A DNA stretch of 64,000 nucleotides from Cryptomeria japonica (lineage: Eukaryota > Streptophyta > Pinopsida > Cupressales > Cupressaceae). Each line of letters opens with the position of its first letter. Position 1 is the stretch's first letter. The stretch is from positions 92,901-156,900 of the forward strand of contig NW_026729183.1 in the NCBI RefSeq assembly GCF_030272615.1, read 5' to 3'. Of this stretch, positions 1 through 11,510 are shown one piece after another. A program made the translations under genes and the position numbers. The notes beneath the pieces are model-generated. The model made no database searches. It worked only from the letters and a program-made list of their open reading frames with translations, and was not told the DNA's origin.

Positions 1-376
1 AGATGGTTAGTGTTCACATCGGGTTCACCAATTAATGTAGCATAGGAAATCGGAAATCATCACAAATAATAGAAACATTAATCATTAGCTCAATCACGAA
101 AGCACATTGCAACAATCTATCCTAAACACATTTAATAGAGACATAAAGATAAAACATTCAAAAAGATTATGCAAACCAGATGTAAATCCAAATGTTTCCT
201 TCATGCGGCTCCATTGTTCTTCTTTCCTGTTCAAATAGTTTGATTGTCGATCTCACCTACAAGTGCACATACATGATTGAAAGCAAGTAGGTAAGAAAAT
301 TGCTCAAAAGTACTCGAAGCGTGATTGATTAGAAATTCGATAATCTGATTAGGGGTTTGATTGAAGAAATTCATCC

Positions 377-384
377 AATTTATA
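377..384 (-). promoter_or_regulatory. TATA box of the inverted LTR
   Basis: TATAAATT on the - strand sits in the same sequence context as the TATA motif of the + strand copy at 11503-11510 (both lie between a CTCTCCAATT block and GGATNAATTTC). Conservation between the two copies supports a Pol II promoter in this LTR family. Activity is inferred. Confidence 0.5.
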
Positions 385-904
385 GAAGAATTGGAGAGAT
401 GACAAGATTAGCATGATTCAATTCAAATGGAAATTGCAAATCAATTATGTCAATTATGACAAATTATGACAAATTATGCACTTTCTATGCAAAATTTGTT
501 GATTGATGATTTATGACAAATTATGACAAACTTCTATGCCAAAAATTGATTGATTGTCAATTATGACAAATTATGACAAATTTCTATGTCATTTCCATGA
601 ATTTAGGAGAGAAATAGGAGGAAAATTGAAATTAGGAATTAGAAAATTAGGAAATTAGAGAATTAAGAATTTAGGAATTAAGAAATTGATAGAAATTAGA
701 AATTAGGTGAATTAATTAATAATTTATCATTTATTAATTAATTCACAAACAGGAATAATTAGCCAGTTAAATGAACATTTAATTGTGACAAGAAAACTTT
801 AGGATAAATAAATAATTTATTAATCCTAGAGGAAGAAAATGACACACAAGGTTAAATGATGAAATCACGAAACCCTAGAAGATGAATTAGGTCTTGATGA
901 AAGA

Positions 905-1330
905 TAATTGACTCGATTCAATTTGATTTTGGATTGATAAATGACCAATGTGATAAATGATTTGATTGATAAATGCGCCAATTGATGAGGAACAATGACA
1001 AATTGATCCAAATTGACATAATTGAGACAAACAACGATCGATGACAAATCGATTGCAAAATGACAAGATTGACAAGAGGACAAGAATTGATGACAAAATA
1101 GATTGCCAAATGACAATATTGAAGTTGACCACAATCGATGACAAATTGATCAAAAAATGACAAGATCAAACATAACAATGATCAATGACAAATCGATCGT
1201 TAAAACGACAAGATTGAAAATGATAACGATTGATGATAAATTGATCGCCAGATGACAAGATTGATAAGAGGACAATGATCGATGACAAATCGATCGCAAG
1301 ATTGACAGGAGGACAAAACCCTTAATTAGG
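905..1330 (-). repeat. ~49-bp degenerate minisatellite inside the LTR
   Basis: Units of about 48-50 bp contain GATCGATGACAAATCGATCG-like cores followed by CAAAATGACAAGATTGACA. Clear cores lie near 1180, 1228 and 1277. The same array occurs in the opposite orientation in the LTR at 10745-10985, so it belongs to the LTR and is not a local expansion. Short open frames over it (repeats of LSFCDRFVID type) are a by-product of the repeat. Confidence 0.75.
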
Positions 1331-1604
1331 ATTGACGATGTCAAAATAATGACAAATGATCATGTACATTGATGTAATAAGATAAGATCGATTAAAATCA
1401 TGACTGGAGATTGTTGTCGACAAGACCAAATTCAAAAGCGAGATAAATGAAGAATGTAGAAGAAAGACTCAATGTTCACAAATGATAAAAACCAAGTGTG
1501 TGACATAGGAGAAAATGTTAATGTGATGCAAAAACCTAAAATGAGGCAATGCACAAATGTTAAAGTATGACTCCGCAAGCATTGACCACTTTTAGGTGTC
1601 TACA

Positions 1605-2232
1605 AGTACATAATAACAATGTGAAACCAAAGCAACTAGTTTTCAATTTATCTACTCATTCAGCAGTGTCACAACAAAACAACAATCACCAAAGAGAAAC
1701 TATCAAAACTTTCTTTCGAAGACAATTTACAAACATTGGTGAACCCCTAGGGTCAGCATTAAAAACACTTATCGCAAACAAATTGATTTCTTTACCAGAA
1801 GAAAGGAACTATGAACCTCAAATAAAGCCACCTTGGTGGAATGATAATCAGTATTGCGATTTCCATCGAAACAAGGGATATCTCACAGATAATTGTCAGA
1901 AGTTGAAACATGTCATACAAGATTTAATTGATAATGGAGTAATAACTATGGATGGACATACAACAAATGAATCTCATACCACTTTTAAGACTCCGCTTCC
2001 AAACTATGAGAAAGGTGAACCATCAACAACAAACAATGGTAAGGGTAAAGAAAAGTTAAACTACGCTCATACATATGACAATGTGGTGAATGTGATTTTA
2101 GTTAAAGAAAAACAAAATCAAGAACATGCTCATGATATAAGAAGAAGCAAAGCCAAAGTTGCTTTACCGGGTCCTACAAAAAACACATCATCTACCACAA
2201 CAAAACAATACAATCTAGTGGAACAATTGTAG
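1605..2232 (+). pseudogene. gypsy gag, C-terminal remnant
   Basis: This is the end of a Ty3/gypsy Gag, the structural capsid/nucleocapsid protein. The frame runs through FRRQFTNIGEPLGSALKTL and a YCDFHRNKGYLTDNC zinc-binding segment, followed by KLKHVIQDLIDNG, the usual plant gypsy gag ending. The N-terminal part is missing because the inverted LTR ends at 1604. The apparent start at 1567 lies inside that LTR and is not a real start. The frame stops at a TAG at 2230 and the protein continues, broken, into the protease region. It lies on the same strand as, and directly upstream of, the pol domains that follow. Confidence 0.75.
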
Positions 2233-2465
2233 AAAACACCCACACAAATATCCATCTTAGAACTTTTAAAGCTTTCACCTGCACACAAAGAAATTCTTGA
2301 ATGAGCATTAGTAGATACCACAGTATCCAAATATCTTGATATTGATCAATTCTAAACCTTGGTGGGACACCTCACAACCCCTCATTGCTTATCATTCACT
2401 GAAGAAGACATGTCCTTGCAACACCCTCACAACACTCCTTTTCATATTGAAGTCCTCATTCACAA

Positions 2466-2880
2466 AACGTGAGTTAAGCGTGTTCTAATAGATGGTGGAG
2501 CTGGCCTAAATATTTGGTCATTGAGTCTTGTTCATGCCTTAGGATATTCAAAAGATGTAGTTGATGTCCGGAAAAGGATCACCATAAAAGTCTATGATGA
2601 ATAAGAACGTTCCTCCAAGGGAATTATGATACTACCCATCAGAGTGGGACCTCTATAGAAAGACATAGCATGACAAGTTCTAGACTTGGACTTATCCTAT
2701 AAAGTACTCCTAGGGAGACCATGGATACATGACTTACAAGCTTTACCATCAACATATCATCAATGTGTCAAATTTCCCTATGAGGGAGAAGAAATCACAA
2801 TCTCTGCAAATGCAAATCCATTCCAATACTGCAGTAATCTAAAAATGGCTCAAGAAGTAATTGTTCCACATAATAGGGAG
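2466..2880 (+). pseudogene. gypsy aspartic protease domain (broken)
   Basis: A retropepsin-like domain that would process Gag-Pol. The catalytic-type motif VLIDGGAGLNIWSL (D-G-G, with A in the third position of the usual D-S/T-G) is at about 2485-2525. LLGRPWIHDLQA, the typical C-terminal protease motif, is near 2707. In-frame stops lie at about 2470 (TGA), 2600 (TAA), 2656 (TAG) and 2671 (TGA). These look like C-to-T type changes (CGA to TGA, CAA to TAA, CAG or TGG to TAG), consistent with decay of a methylated, silent element. Confidence 0.75.
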
Positions 2881-4490
2881 GCAACAACATCAAACACACA
2901 GTCCAAGGAACAATCATTTGCATCTATTTTATCAAGTATGGAAAAACAAATGCAGCTAAGAGACCAAGGGAATGGAGAATACTCAATATCACTATTACCA
3001 CTTTCTCCTAAATCCCTTGGAAAACCATTAAACTTTAAACAACAACCAATTGTGAAACATCTTTTGATATTTGATGGAGCATTCATTAGTGTTGGAACCT
3101 TATCAGAGGAGATAGAGGACAAAGATGTGTTACAGTGGCTATACAAAGATGAAGAAGTTCAATAAAAGGTCAACAATGTCAAAATACCTATAGAAAAATA
3201 TGGAAAATGATTCAACATTCTTCGAAGGATGGGATACACTGGAATAGGTCCTATAGGAAAAAGAAATGAAGGTACCTCAGAACCTATTTAGCCTCATACT
3301 CGACAAACTACAGACAAAATAGGTTTAGGGTATGGACAAGTCACTCTACTGGAAGACGTATCTTTTAGTCAACAACAAGAGGAATATGCAAACAGACAAG
3401 AACAACTTGCAATTGAAAGGGAAGAAAAATCAGCTACGCAACAAGCTCAAGAAAACACAAAATGGAAAAAGAAGCAATCCTCAAATCAACAAGAGAAACA
3501 AACTAAAAGCATCTCTCAAGCAACATCAAATCTTAATCAAAACAAACATGAACCTAGTACTGATCAAGGAGAGCTCATAGAAAGATTGACAAAACTCAAT
3601 CTCAGTTTGGAAGATGTTGATTATGAAAGAAGGAAAGATATAACTAGAAAAGAAGAAGAAATGCTATATGACCAAATCTGTAGATTATGGGCTGCAAGTG
3701 ATACATATTCTAATGAATGGGAATGGGATTCCTATCACTCTAAAGAATCAGCTGAAGAAAATTGCTTTGAAGAAGATGTAGGAGTTGATGTAGTTCACAC
3801 GTATGCAGGACAAACGTCATGAACTAGTTCACTTGAATTAGAATCGCATATGGCTAACTTGGACTTAACCGAGGACAATCAAGAACTTCTTAGGCGAAGA
3901 CATTCTGATGAGAGTACCATTCTAGAAATTGAGATACATGTTGAAAACTTTGATACATCAATCATGATCCTAAACACCCTCAAAACACCCCAACCTGAAG
4001 ATCCCTTACCTCTAATCCACCCTGAGCTTATTAATTGGGAAAATGAAGGACATATTGTCATTGATACCTTTCAGAATGACCATGCCATATCTATATATCT
4101 TAACACAATCAAACTCGTAACAACTTCCACCAGGAATGTCAGCAACATATTTTCTAGTCAAGCAGGTGCCAAATCTCCTAGTTGCAAAAATGAAAATAAA
4201 GAAAATAATATCAAGTCTAATGCTGAAAAACCATTTATTGGCAACATTGGACCGGGAAAAAGTAAAAATAAAGGATGCATCTAATAGTGAAAACCTCCTT
4301 GAGGCACCAGAAGATGGGAGATTTGACACTTTACCTGAGCACTATCAAAAAAGATCATCCATTTTGATCGAACCAACAGAAGCAGTTAACATTGGCACAA
4401 CAGAGCAACCAAAAATTCTTTATCTAGCAACTTCTTTGTCTGAGAAAGAAATGCAAAAATATGTGGAATTCTTCAAATGATGACAAATCA
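2881..4490 (+). pseudogene. gypsy linker between protease and RT, with G-patch
   Basis: The spacer between protease and reverse transcriptase is unusually long (about 1.6 kb) and broken into several frames. Around 3212-3340 it reads RRMGYTGIGPIGKRNEG, EPI and GLGYGQ, a G-patch-like pattern (spaced glycines, P-I, then GLG). A G-patch in this place is known from some plant gypsy and retroviral polyproteins, where it is thought to bind nucleic acid. The following part is Q/K/E-rich (QQQEEYANRQEQLAIEREEK), probably coiled coil, then acidic. I recognise no further domain in 3590-4490. Frames change near 3590, 3850 and 4280. Confidence 0.55.
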
Positions 4491-4496
4491 ATTTTT

Positions 4497-5376
4497 CCTG
4501 GTCATGCGCAGACATGCCAGGGTTAGATCCAGAGCTTATTATGCATCACTTAAATGTTAGTCCAAGAGCCAAACCAGTCAAACAAAAGTTAAGGAAAATG
4601 CATCCGCATATCACTCTCCTAGTCAAAGCAAAACTAAAGAAATTACTAGATGTAGGATTCATCAAACCTATATCTTATCCTCAATAGGTATCCAACATCT
4701 TTCTTGTTTCAAAACTAGATAAAAGCATCAGAATATGCACTAACTTCAGAGATCTTAATAACACCTATCCAAAGGATGCCTTTCCTTTGCCTAACATTGG
4801 CATCATTGTAGATTTAACTGCTGGACACTCCATGTTTTCTTTAATGGATGGTTTCTTCAGATATAATCAAATCAAAATAGCACCCAAAGATAAAGAAAAG
4901 ACAACTTTCATATGTCCATGGGGTACTTTCTAATGGAATTTCATGCCTTTTGGACTAAAGAATGCCAATGCTACATATCAAAGAGCTGTGACAACTATAT
5001 TTCATAACATGGTGCATACATTCATGGAAGACTATGTGGATGACATATTGGCTAAATCATACAATAGAGAAGAACATATAGAGATATTGGAAAAGATCTT
5101 TGACAGGTTAGAACAATAAAAGCTATGAATAAACCCTAAGAAATGTGCCTTTGGTATAACTTCAGAAAATCTATTGGGATACATTGTTTCAACAAGAGGC
5201 ATTGAAGTAGATCCAGATAAGGTTAAAGCGATCATGGAAATGACATCTCCCAAGAATATCAATCAACTAAGATCACTCCAAGGAAGACTCCAGTCAATTA
5301 GAAGATTTGTGGCTCAATTAGCAGATAAATGTCAACCATTTACACATCTATTGCACAAACATGTTAATTTCAAATG
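4497..5376 (+). pseudogene. gypsy reverse transcriptase domain (broken)
   Basis: RNA-directed DNA polymerase of a Ty3/gypsy element. Visible motifs in order: KQKLRKMHPH, LLDVGFIKPISYPQ, SNIFLVSKLDKSIRICTNFRDLN, FSLMDGFFRYNQIKI, MPFGLKNANATYQRA, the catalytic YVDD at 5033-5044 (intact), NPKKCAFGI, and LLGYIVSTRGIEVDPDKV. The catalytic centre survives, but the frame is interrupted by stops near 4686, 4932, 5118 and 5127. The domain order PR-RT-RNaseH-INT identifies Ty3/gypsy and not copia. The YVDD box and downstream sequence match the Tat-like branch of plant elements; that lineage call is inferred. Confidence 0.85.
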
Positions 5377-6330
5377 AGACCATCAATGTGAAGAAGCATT
5401 CAACAAGATTAAGGCATATCTCATGCAACCACCTATTCTAATCTCAAGAATTCTAGGAAAGCCATTATTACTCTATGCATCAACTACGGAAACATCATTA
5501 GGATTTTTGCTTGCACAACAGGATAATGAAGGAAAAGAATGAGCCATCTACTACATCAACAGGACACTAGTGGGATACAAGACAAACTATTCATCAACAT
5601 AAAAAGAATGCTTAGCAGTAGTTTTTGCTTCTCAAAAATTATAACATTATCTACTATCTCACTCTATCAAGTTAATAGCTAAAATCGATCCTCTGAAGTA
5701 TTTGCTCAACAAAGCCACATTGACAGGATGACTCGCAAAGTGGATCATGATTCTAAGCGAGTTTGATATTGAGTATGTTGATAGAAATGCTATCAGAGGA
5801 TAATTCATTGCAGACCAACTAGCAGAGACACCACTTCAAGATGATTATCCTTTACACATTGAGTTTCTTGATGTTGATATCCTAACAGTCACCACAAAAA
5901 CATGGCAATTATACTTTGATGGTTCATACACACAACATGGATCAGGAGCAGGTATTCTATTCATAACACCACAAGGTCATACAATCCCAAAAGCATACAA
6001 ATTAAGCTTTCCATGCACCAATAATACAACAAAATATGAAGCTTTGGTTACAAGTATTAAAATGGCTATAGAATGGAACATTACATAACTTCAAGTCTTT
6101 GGAGACTTTCAACTCGTCATCAATCAAATTAATGATGACTATCAAACATAGGACAAAAAATTAATGCCTTACAAAAATATGGTTGATGATATCAAGAAAT
6201 ACTTTGTAGAAATAACTTTTCAACAGATTCCAAGAAATGACAATAAAGCAGCAGATGTCATGGCTACAATTTCTTCTCTCCTTCAAACACAAGAAAATCA
6301 ACAACGTTATGAATTCCTGGTGGAAGAATT
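5377..6330 (+). pseudogene. gypsy dual RNase H domains (broken)
   Basis: Two consecutive RNase H-like segments follow the RT. The first (about 5390-5720) reads KPLLLYASTTETSLGFLLAQQ and AIYYINRTLVGYKTNYSST, the usual gypsy RNase H. The second (about 5905-6300) reads WQLYFDGSYTQHGSGAGIL, TNNTTKYEALVTSIKMAI and LQVFGDFQLVINQIN, the so-called archaeal-type RNase H carrying the DGS motif. The second domain is a hallmark of the Tat/Ogre-like lineage of plant Ty3/gypsy elements. Stops at about 5377, 5541 and 6087 show it is inactive. Confidence 0.75.
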
Positions 6331-7653
6331 GTTTTACCCTACTCATAATTGTCCAGATTTCCAAACTATATGTCACCTTGTTGGGCATGATTCCTCCTGC
6401 TATGGCCAAACTTACACATACTTGAAAGACAACACCCTACCTCTCGATTTATCGAAGAACCAAAAGAGGAACTTTATTCGCCAATCCTCCCATTTTACTC
6501 TCATTGTGGATACCCTATTTAAACAAGGTCTAGATGGTACTGTCTTACTGTGTCTCGAACAAGAAGAATCTGAGAAGGCCTTACATGAAGTCCATAATGA
6601 TATTTGTGGCACTCATTCAAGTGGTCTTACCCTTTCAAAAAAATTCATACGCTTCGGCTATTATTGGCCGACTATGGAATGAGATTCTTTTCAGATAGCT
6701 AGAACATGCAAACAATGTTAGATCCATGGGAATTTAATCCATGCACTAACACAAGAACTTCAAGCTTTAGCAACATCTTGGCCTTTCTGTCAATGGGGTC
6801 TTGATCTAGTAGGAAAGATAAATCCTTGTTCATCTAATGGTCACAAATTCATCCTAGTAGCTACAAAATATTTTACAAAATGGATTGAGGTTGTACCTCT
6901 CACAAACATCACAGGAAAACAAATTGCTGCATTTATCTTGAATTACATCATCTATCGCTATGGAATACCCATGACCATTATCACTGATAATGGGCAACCG
7001 TTCAAGAATCAAGATGTACAAGAGCTATGTGAAAAGTTCAAAATCCAGCACAGATTCTCCACACCCTACTATCCACAACGAAATGGGTAGGCAGAAGTAT
7101 CTAACAAAACTATTCTGAAAATCCTCAAAAAGATAGTGAACGATGCTGGCAAAGATTGGCATATTCAACTAAACCCTGCTCTATGGGCCTACCGTACTAG
7201 TATCCACACACCAACAGGTGCCACACCTTTCTCTCTTGTATACAGATCAGAAGCAATATTGCCAATCAAAGTAGAGATACCCTGTCTACGTGTATCACTA
7301 AAAGGTCTCATCCCAAATGAAGAACAATGAGTATCTAGATTACAAGAGTTAGAACTGATCCATGAATGAAGACAAAATGCCTTTGATCATTTAAAAGTAT
7401 ATCAACAAAGAATGTGTTAGAGTTATAATCATAAGGTTAAACCAAGAGTCTTTCAAGTTGGAGAACTAGTACTAAAGGAAAATTGACACAACCAAGCAAA
7501 TCAAGAAAAGAAAGGAAAGTTTGAACCAAACTAGTTAGGTCCATTTGTGGTCACAATAGTATTTGGGTCAGGAGCATATCAGCTACCAACACATGACAGT
7601 GATCAACTCGAGGAACCTATCAATAGCATGCACCTAAAAAAACATTATGTTTG
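6331..7653 (+). pseudogene. gypsy integrase domain (broken)
   Basis: DDE integrase that would insert the element's cDNA. The zinc-binding H-H-C-C part is at about 6586-6720 (HEVHNDICGTHSSG ... CKQC). The catalytic core has WGLDLVGKI (first Asp, about 6799), TIITDNGQPF (second Asp, about 6985) and a Glu after QRNG at about 7096. The conserved end reads ALWAYRTSIHTPTGATPFSLVY, and the C-terminus LGPFVVTIVFGSGAYQL ... MHLKKHYV ends near 7653. Stops at about 6679, 6718 and 7087 interrupt it. There is no chromodomain, as expected for the Tat branch. Confidence 0.8.
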
Positions 7654-9302
7654 AAAAAGCAGAAAAATTAGAAAAAATCAAAACAGTGAAAAAAGCAAAA
7701 AAAAAAAACAATGAAAAAAAGAAAAAACAAAACAAAACAAAAAAATCAAATATGAGAAAAAAGTGCAATAAAAACAGACGGTGAAAATTTGGTAAACAGG
7801 CACTCTCTGTCCACTAGCTCTTCCATCTATTAGTTCATGCAACTTTCCACTTGCATCCATTCATTTTCCATTAGCACTAACCATAATGAAGCCTTTGTAC
7901 ATACGAAGACATCCCAGGTGGCTTCTTGCCATGGTTTGGATCATTGGATATATCATAATAACTTTGTTTCTAGGCTTGGGGCAAAATCCTACACCTAGCT
8001 GGGGGCAAACTCTTGATCATTCTGAGCTTAATCAAACAGGTAGAACAACAGTTAGACAACTCTTATCAAGCAAAAACTGAGACACATCCAATGTTGAACA
8101 CAAGATCAAACTATCAACTATCAAGCTATCATGAAGTCAATCTAAACACATCACACACTTTTCAGTGGATAATATATTTTGGATAATAATTTTAACATGA
8201 TTGTTTAACTTTTCTATATTGATTTTCGCTATCATGATTTCTAAGTGACTCCAGAATGTCTTTGACTAGAGGAACAAGGAAGGAACATGATATTTTTCTT
8301 GTCTACTATCTGAAAATTAATCATTAATATGTGCACATTTGTCTTGGGACATGATCATCAAAGTATTATTGAAGACATTTCTGATTTGCGTATTAAAATG
8401 ATTAATACTGCCTATTTTATGCAAGCAACACTCAGGTCATCTTGGTTTAATTATACCATCAATGTTTGCACTCACTTCCCACATTTCAAAAGCTCAATGA
8501 TGACAAAAATGCAAAATAATCCAGTGACTGGTCTGGTCATAGCTTTGCATTTTAGCTTGCATTTCATTCTTGCATGTGATCCTACATGCTCCTTTTTATC
8601 CAAAGTTAAATCTATCATAGGAATCATCAAAGTATCATCACAAGTCTATAAGAAATCAGGTGAATAACTCATATCTCTTTAGATATTTCTCACCTAGCGA
8701 AAATCTTATGCTATCTCTCTCAACAGAATCAACATCAGCATATCCAAATCTTTCTGCAACTTTCTATCAATAAAATGTCAATTCTTTATCTAATCAACCT
8801 TATCAAATTAAATCAAGCAATTAAACCTAATCGATTCTATCATGTTTTATACAAGATGTATCCTTCCTGAAACCAAATGATCTGATTTTGATCATGTCTT
8901 ATACAAGATGTATCCTTCCTGAAACTAGACACTCTGATCTATGTCTTATAAAGGATGAATCCTTCCTGAAACCAAATGCTTTGATCATCTTTGTCTTATA
9001 AAGGATGAATCCTTCCTAAAACCAAACTAAATCTCAATCTTATCAATCTAATCGATCAAGCTAATCGAAGAACTCACATTTTCATCAAACAACAGTTGCA
9101 GAAATCAAATCAAATCTATCGGGATATCAATTTTGCAAAACTCCAAAGCTCAATTATCTCAATTGATCTCCTAAGGGGGCATAATCATACCAAAATTTAG
9201 CAATCAAGAGCTGGGGCATCCTATCAAACCAATATCATCATCAAAATGAGATTATTCTTTGAATCAACGCATCATCACACCTCACTTCAAAGAGGGGAAA
9301 AA
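7654..9302 (+). other. 3' noncoding region of the gypsy element, with PPT
   Basis: About 1.65 kb between the end of integrase and the 3' LTR holds no gene I can support. It starts with an A-rich low-complexity tract (7665-7750), contains two GGGGGCAAA/GGGGGCATA purine-rich blocks (near 7975-8010 and 9175), and a four-copy tandem repeat at 8841-9026. It ends in the polypurine tract AAAGAGGGGAAAAA at 9289-9302, the primer site for plus-strand DNA synthesis, immediately before the TG of the 3' LTR. Short open frames at 7886-8080 and 8329-8667 show no recognisable protein. Confidence 0.6.
8841..9026 (+). repeat. ~50-bp tandem repeat, 4 copies
   Basis: Four consecutive copies start near 8841, 8893, 8940 and 8992. 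The consensus is CATGTCTTATAMARGATG followed by AATCCTTCCTGAAACCAAAT. Copies 1-2 share ACAAGATGTA and copies 3-4 share AAAGGATGAA, suggesting stepwise duplication. The array sits in the 3' noncoding region of the gypsy element; tandem arrays there are common in Tat/Ogre-type elements. Confidence 0.8.
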
Positions 9303-10441
9303 TGTATACACCTAAAAATGGTCTGAAGATAATTAATTGAATAAGCAATTATTTAATTAATCTCCCTCCCCAATTTAATTGAATTCATCAAAAATTTGAT
9401 TAAAATCCTCCCTTTTCATCTACTTATTAATAAATCTAAGGATTTAATTAATAGGTTCATTTCAATAATCCTCTTTGATTAATTAATTCAAATTAATTAA
9501 TTCTTCTCCATCAAAATCATTTCCTCCAATTCTCTAATTAATTAAAACAAATCAAATTTATGAGTTGTTGAAATTAATTAGTCTTTTTCTATTAATTGAA
9601 TTTTTAAATTTAATTCTCCTAACTTTTAACCACATAACCCAACCATTCCTAAACCTAACTCATTCTACCTACCCACATGTTCCCTTTAATCCAACCTCTT
9701 CTATAAGCATCTTGACACTTGTCACCATAGAGATGACAGATGTTCCCTTTAATCCAACCTCTTTTCCAACCTCTTTTCCAACCTCCTCCAATTTAACCAT
9801 TGATATCTTCAGAATTAATCTTGACCATTGATTCCTACCACCTCACCCCTAGCCTTGGAAATCCTATAAATAGACCTCATTTTGGAGCACAAAGGGTCCC
9901 TAATTTGATCCCATCTCATTTTCATCCTATGCATTGTTACCATAGGCATCTAGCTTCTAGTTTATCATTTTAGTAATGTTATCATGCTCAATCTTAGCTT
10001 AAATCTTAGCTTATTTTCTAGAGAAATCATGAACTCATATAGCTTAATCATACTATCCTTGCTAGATCATGCATATTCATCATTCAAATCCTCCATCTAA
10101 GTGTAGTCAAGTCACTAGAATTTGCATAACAAAATCTCAGAGCAAAATTCATACTTGCATTTACTAGGAGGCGATAGATCCCTTAGTTATGGCTTTGCCT
10201 TCCTTTGATTCAAATTCATTAACCTTGCTTGTAATGATCTATTGAGTGTTTTGTGTTTGCAGGTATAGGTACACTTCACAATACATGACATTTTCTTTTG
10301 GCAAGGGGTGACTGAAAAAATAAAATGGTTATGATAGCATGGAATAAAATTTCTAGACCCAAAAATCATGGAGCAGGTCTGAGGAATCGACTTCAGCAGA
10401 ATAAAACCCTTGGAGCTAAACTATCTTGGAAGATATATAGT
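9303..10441 (+). mobile_element. 3' LTR of the gypsy element (end lost)
   Basis: This LTR starts with TGTATACACCTAAAAATGG directly after a polypurine tract, which fixes orientation and start. It contains a convincing TATA box at 9865-9873. The expected CA end is not seen: at 10442 the sequence switches to the start of another LTR (TGTAGACATCTCAAAATGG), so this LTR appears truncated by that insertion. The matching 5' LTR and leader are absent from the left side, where an inverted LTR of the other family abuts gag. Confidence 0.7.
9865..9873 (+). promoter_or_regulatory. LTR TATA box
   Basis: CCTATAAATAGACC is a near-consensus plant TATA box (TATAAATAG) in the middle of the LTR. About 30 bp downstream lies GGAGCACAAAGG, a plausible transcription start region. 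It would drive the gypsy transcript if active. Confidence 0.6.
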
Positions 10442-10744
10442 TGTAGACATCTCAAAATGGTCAACGCTTGTGGAGTCATACTTTAACATTTGTGCATTGC
10501 CTTATTTTAGGGTTCTTGCATCGCATTAACATTTCTTCTATGTTGCACACTTGGTCTTTATCATTTGTGAGCATCGAGTCCTTCTACATTCCTCATTTTT
10601 CTTGCTTTCGAATTAGGTCTTGTTGATAGCAATCTTCAGTCATGATTTTGGTCGATCTTATCCTATCGCATCATGGTGCATGCTCATTTATCATCATTTT
10701 GGACATCGTCAATCCTAATCGATGATAGAATTAGGGTTTTGTCC

Positions 10745-10985
10745 TCTTGTCAATATTTCAATCATCTTTAGCTTGTTAGTAATCATTTGCGATTATCAAC
10801 TTGTCAATCTCGTCATTTGGTGGTCGATTCATCATCGATCTTTGTCCTTGTCAATCTCGTCATTTTGCGATCAATTCGTCATCGATCTTTGTCATTTTCA
10901 ATCTTATCATTTTGCGATCGATTCGTCATTGATCCTTGTCCTTTTCAATCATGTCAATTTGGATCGATTAGTCATTGTTCCTCAT
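10745..10985 (+). repeat. ~48-bp minisatellite inside the LTR
   Basis: Four to five units of the form CTTGTCAATCTCGTCATTTT followed by GCGATCGATTCGTCATCGAT. This is the same array as at 905-1330 in inverted orientation. The overlapping open frames here (about 114-148 codons) only reflect the repeat. Confidence 0.75.
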
Positions 10986-11502
10986 CAATTGGCACCTATC
11001 AATTTGATCTCCTTGCCAATCTTGGTCAATTTGTCATTGATTTTTGTCAACCAATCTCAATCATTTATCAACATTGGTCCTTTGTCAATCAGAATCATGA
11101 TCGAACCTACATTAATTTCTTGTTGTCTTGACCTAATTCCTTGTCCTCTTATTTCTAGGGTTTTATGATTTGTTCATTTAAACCTTTTCTTCTTCTTTGT
11201 GGGTTAAATAAATCTATTTATTTAGTCGTAGGTCTCTTTCATGAATTAATTAATGGATGAAAACCTATTAATTAATTCACCTAATTTCTATTTCATCTTT
11301 TTCCTCAATTTTTCTAATTTGCTAATTTCTCCTAATTCCTAATTTTGTCATACATCTTGCATAGCAACTTATCATAATTTGTCATAATTTGTCATACATC
11401 TTGCATAGCAACTTGTCATACATTTGTCATAATCTTGCCATTCTTGATTTGAATTTCCTTTCAAATCTCTTCATGCGAATCTTGTCCTCTCTCCAATTTG
11501 TC

Positions 11503-11510
11503 TATAAATT
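11503..11510 (+). promoter_or_regulatory. TATA box of the second-family LTR
   Basis: TATAAATT in the context TTTGTCTATAAATTGGATTAATTTC, conserved with the inverted LTR copy at 377-384. Probable LTR core promoter; activity is inferred. Confidence 0.5.

Larger units (their letters stand above)
1..1604 (-). mobile_element. LTR of a Ty3/gypsy-type element, inverted, left end cut by window
   Basis: Read on the - strand from 1604 leftwards, this begins TGTAGACACCTAAAAGTGG, a TG start typical of LTRs. It matches the + strand LTR starting at 10442 along most of its length: the shared landmarks are the start, a GTCAT-rich minisatellite, a TATA box, and a stretch around 197-223 that matches 11655-11680. 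It is therefore an inverted copy of the same LTR family. It abuts the middle of a gag reading frame at 1605, so it interrupts or truncates the gypsy element to its right. It could be a solo LTR, or the 5' LTR of an element extending beyond the window on the - strand. Confidence 0.75.

Noticed and set aside
21-60. Primer-binding site in the inverted LTR's outer end
   Set aside because: GGTGAACCCGATGTGAAC-like sequence on the - strand resembles an LTR end plus PBS, but the window ends before this can be tested.
865-1344. Four overlapping - strand ORFs with LSFCDRFVIDR-type repeats
   Set aside because: They are open only because the ~49-bp minisatellite has few stops; all frames show the same repeat and the mirror occurs at 10722-11168.
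7886-8080. 64-codon ORF with a hydrophobic stretch (WLLAMVWIIGYIIITLF)
   Set aside because: Lies in the 3' noncoding part of a dead gypsy element, without family resemblance or conservation evidence.
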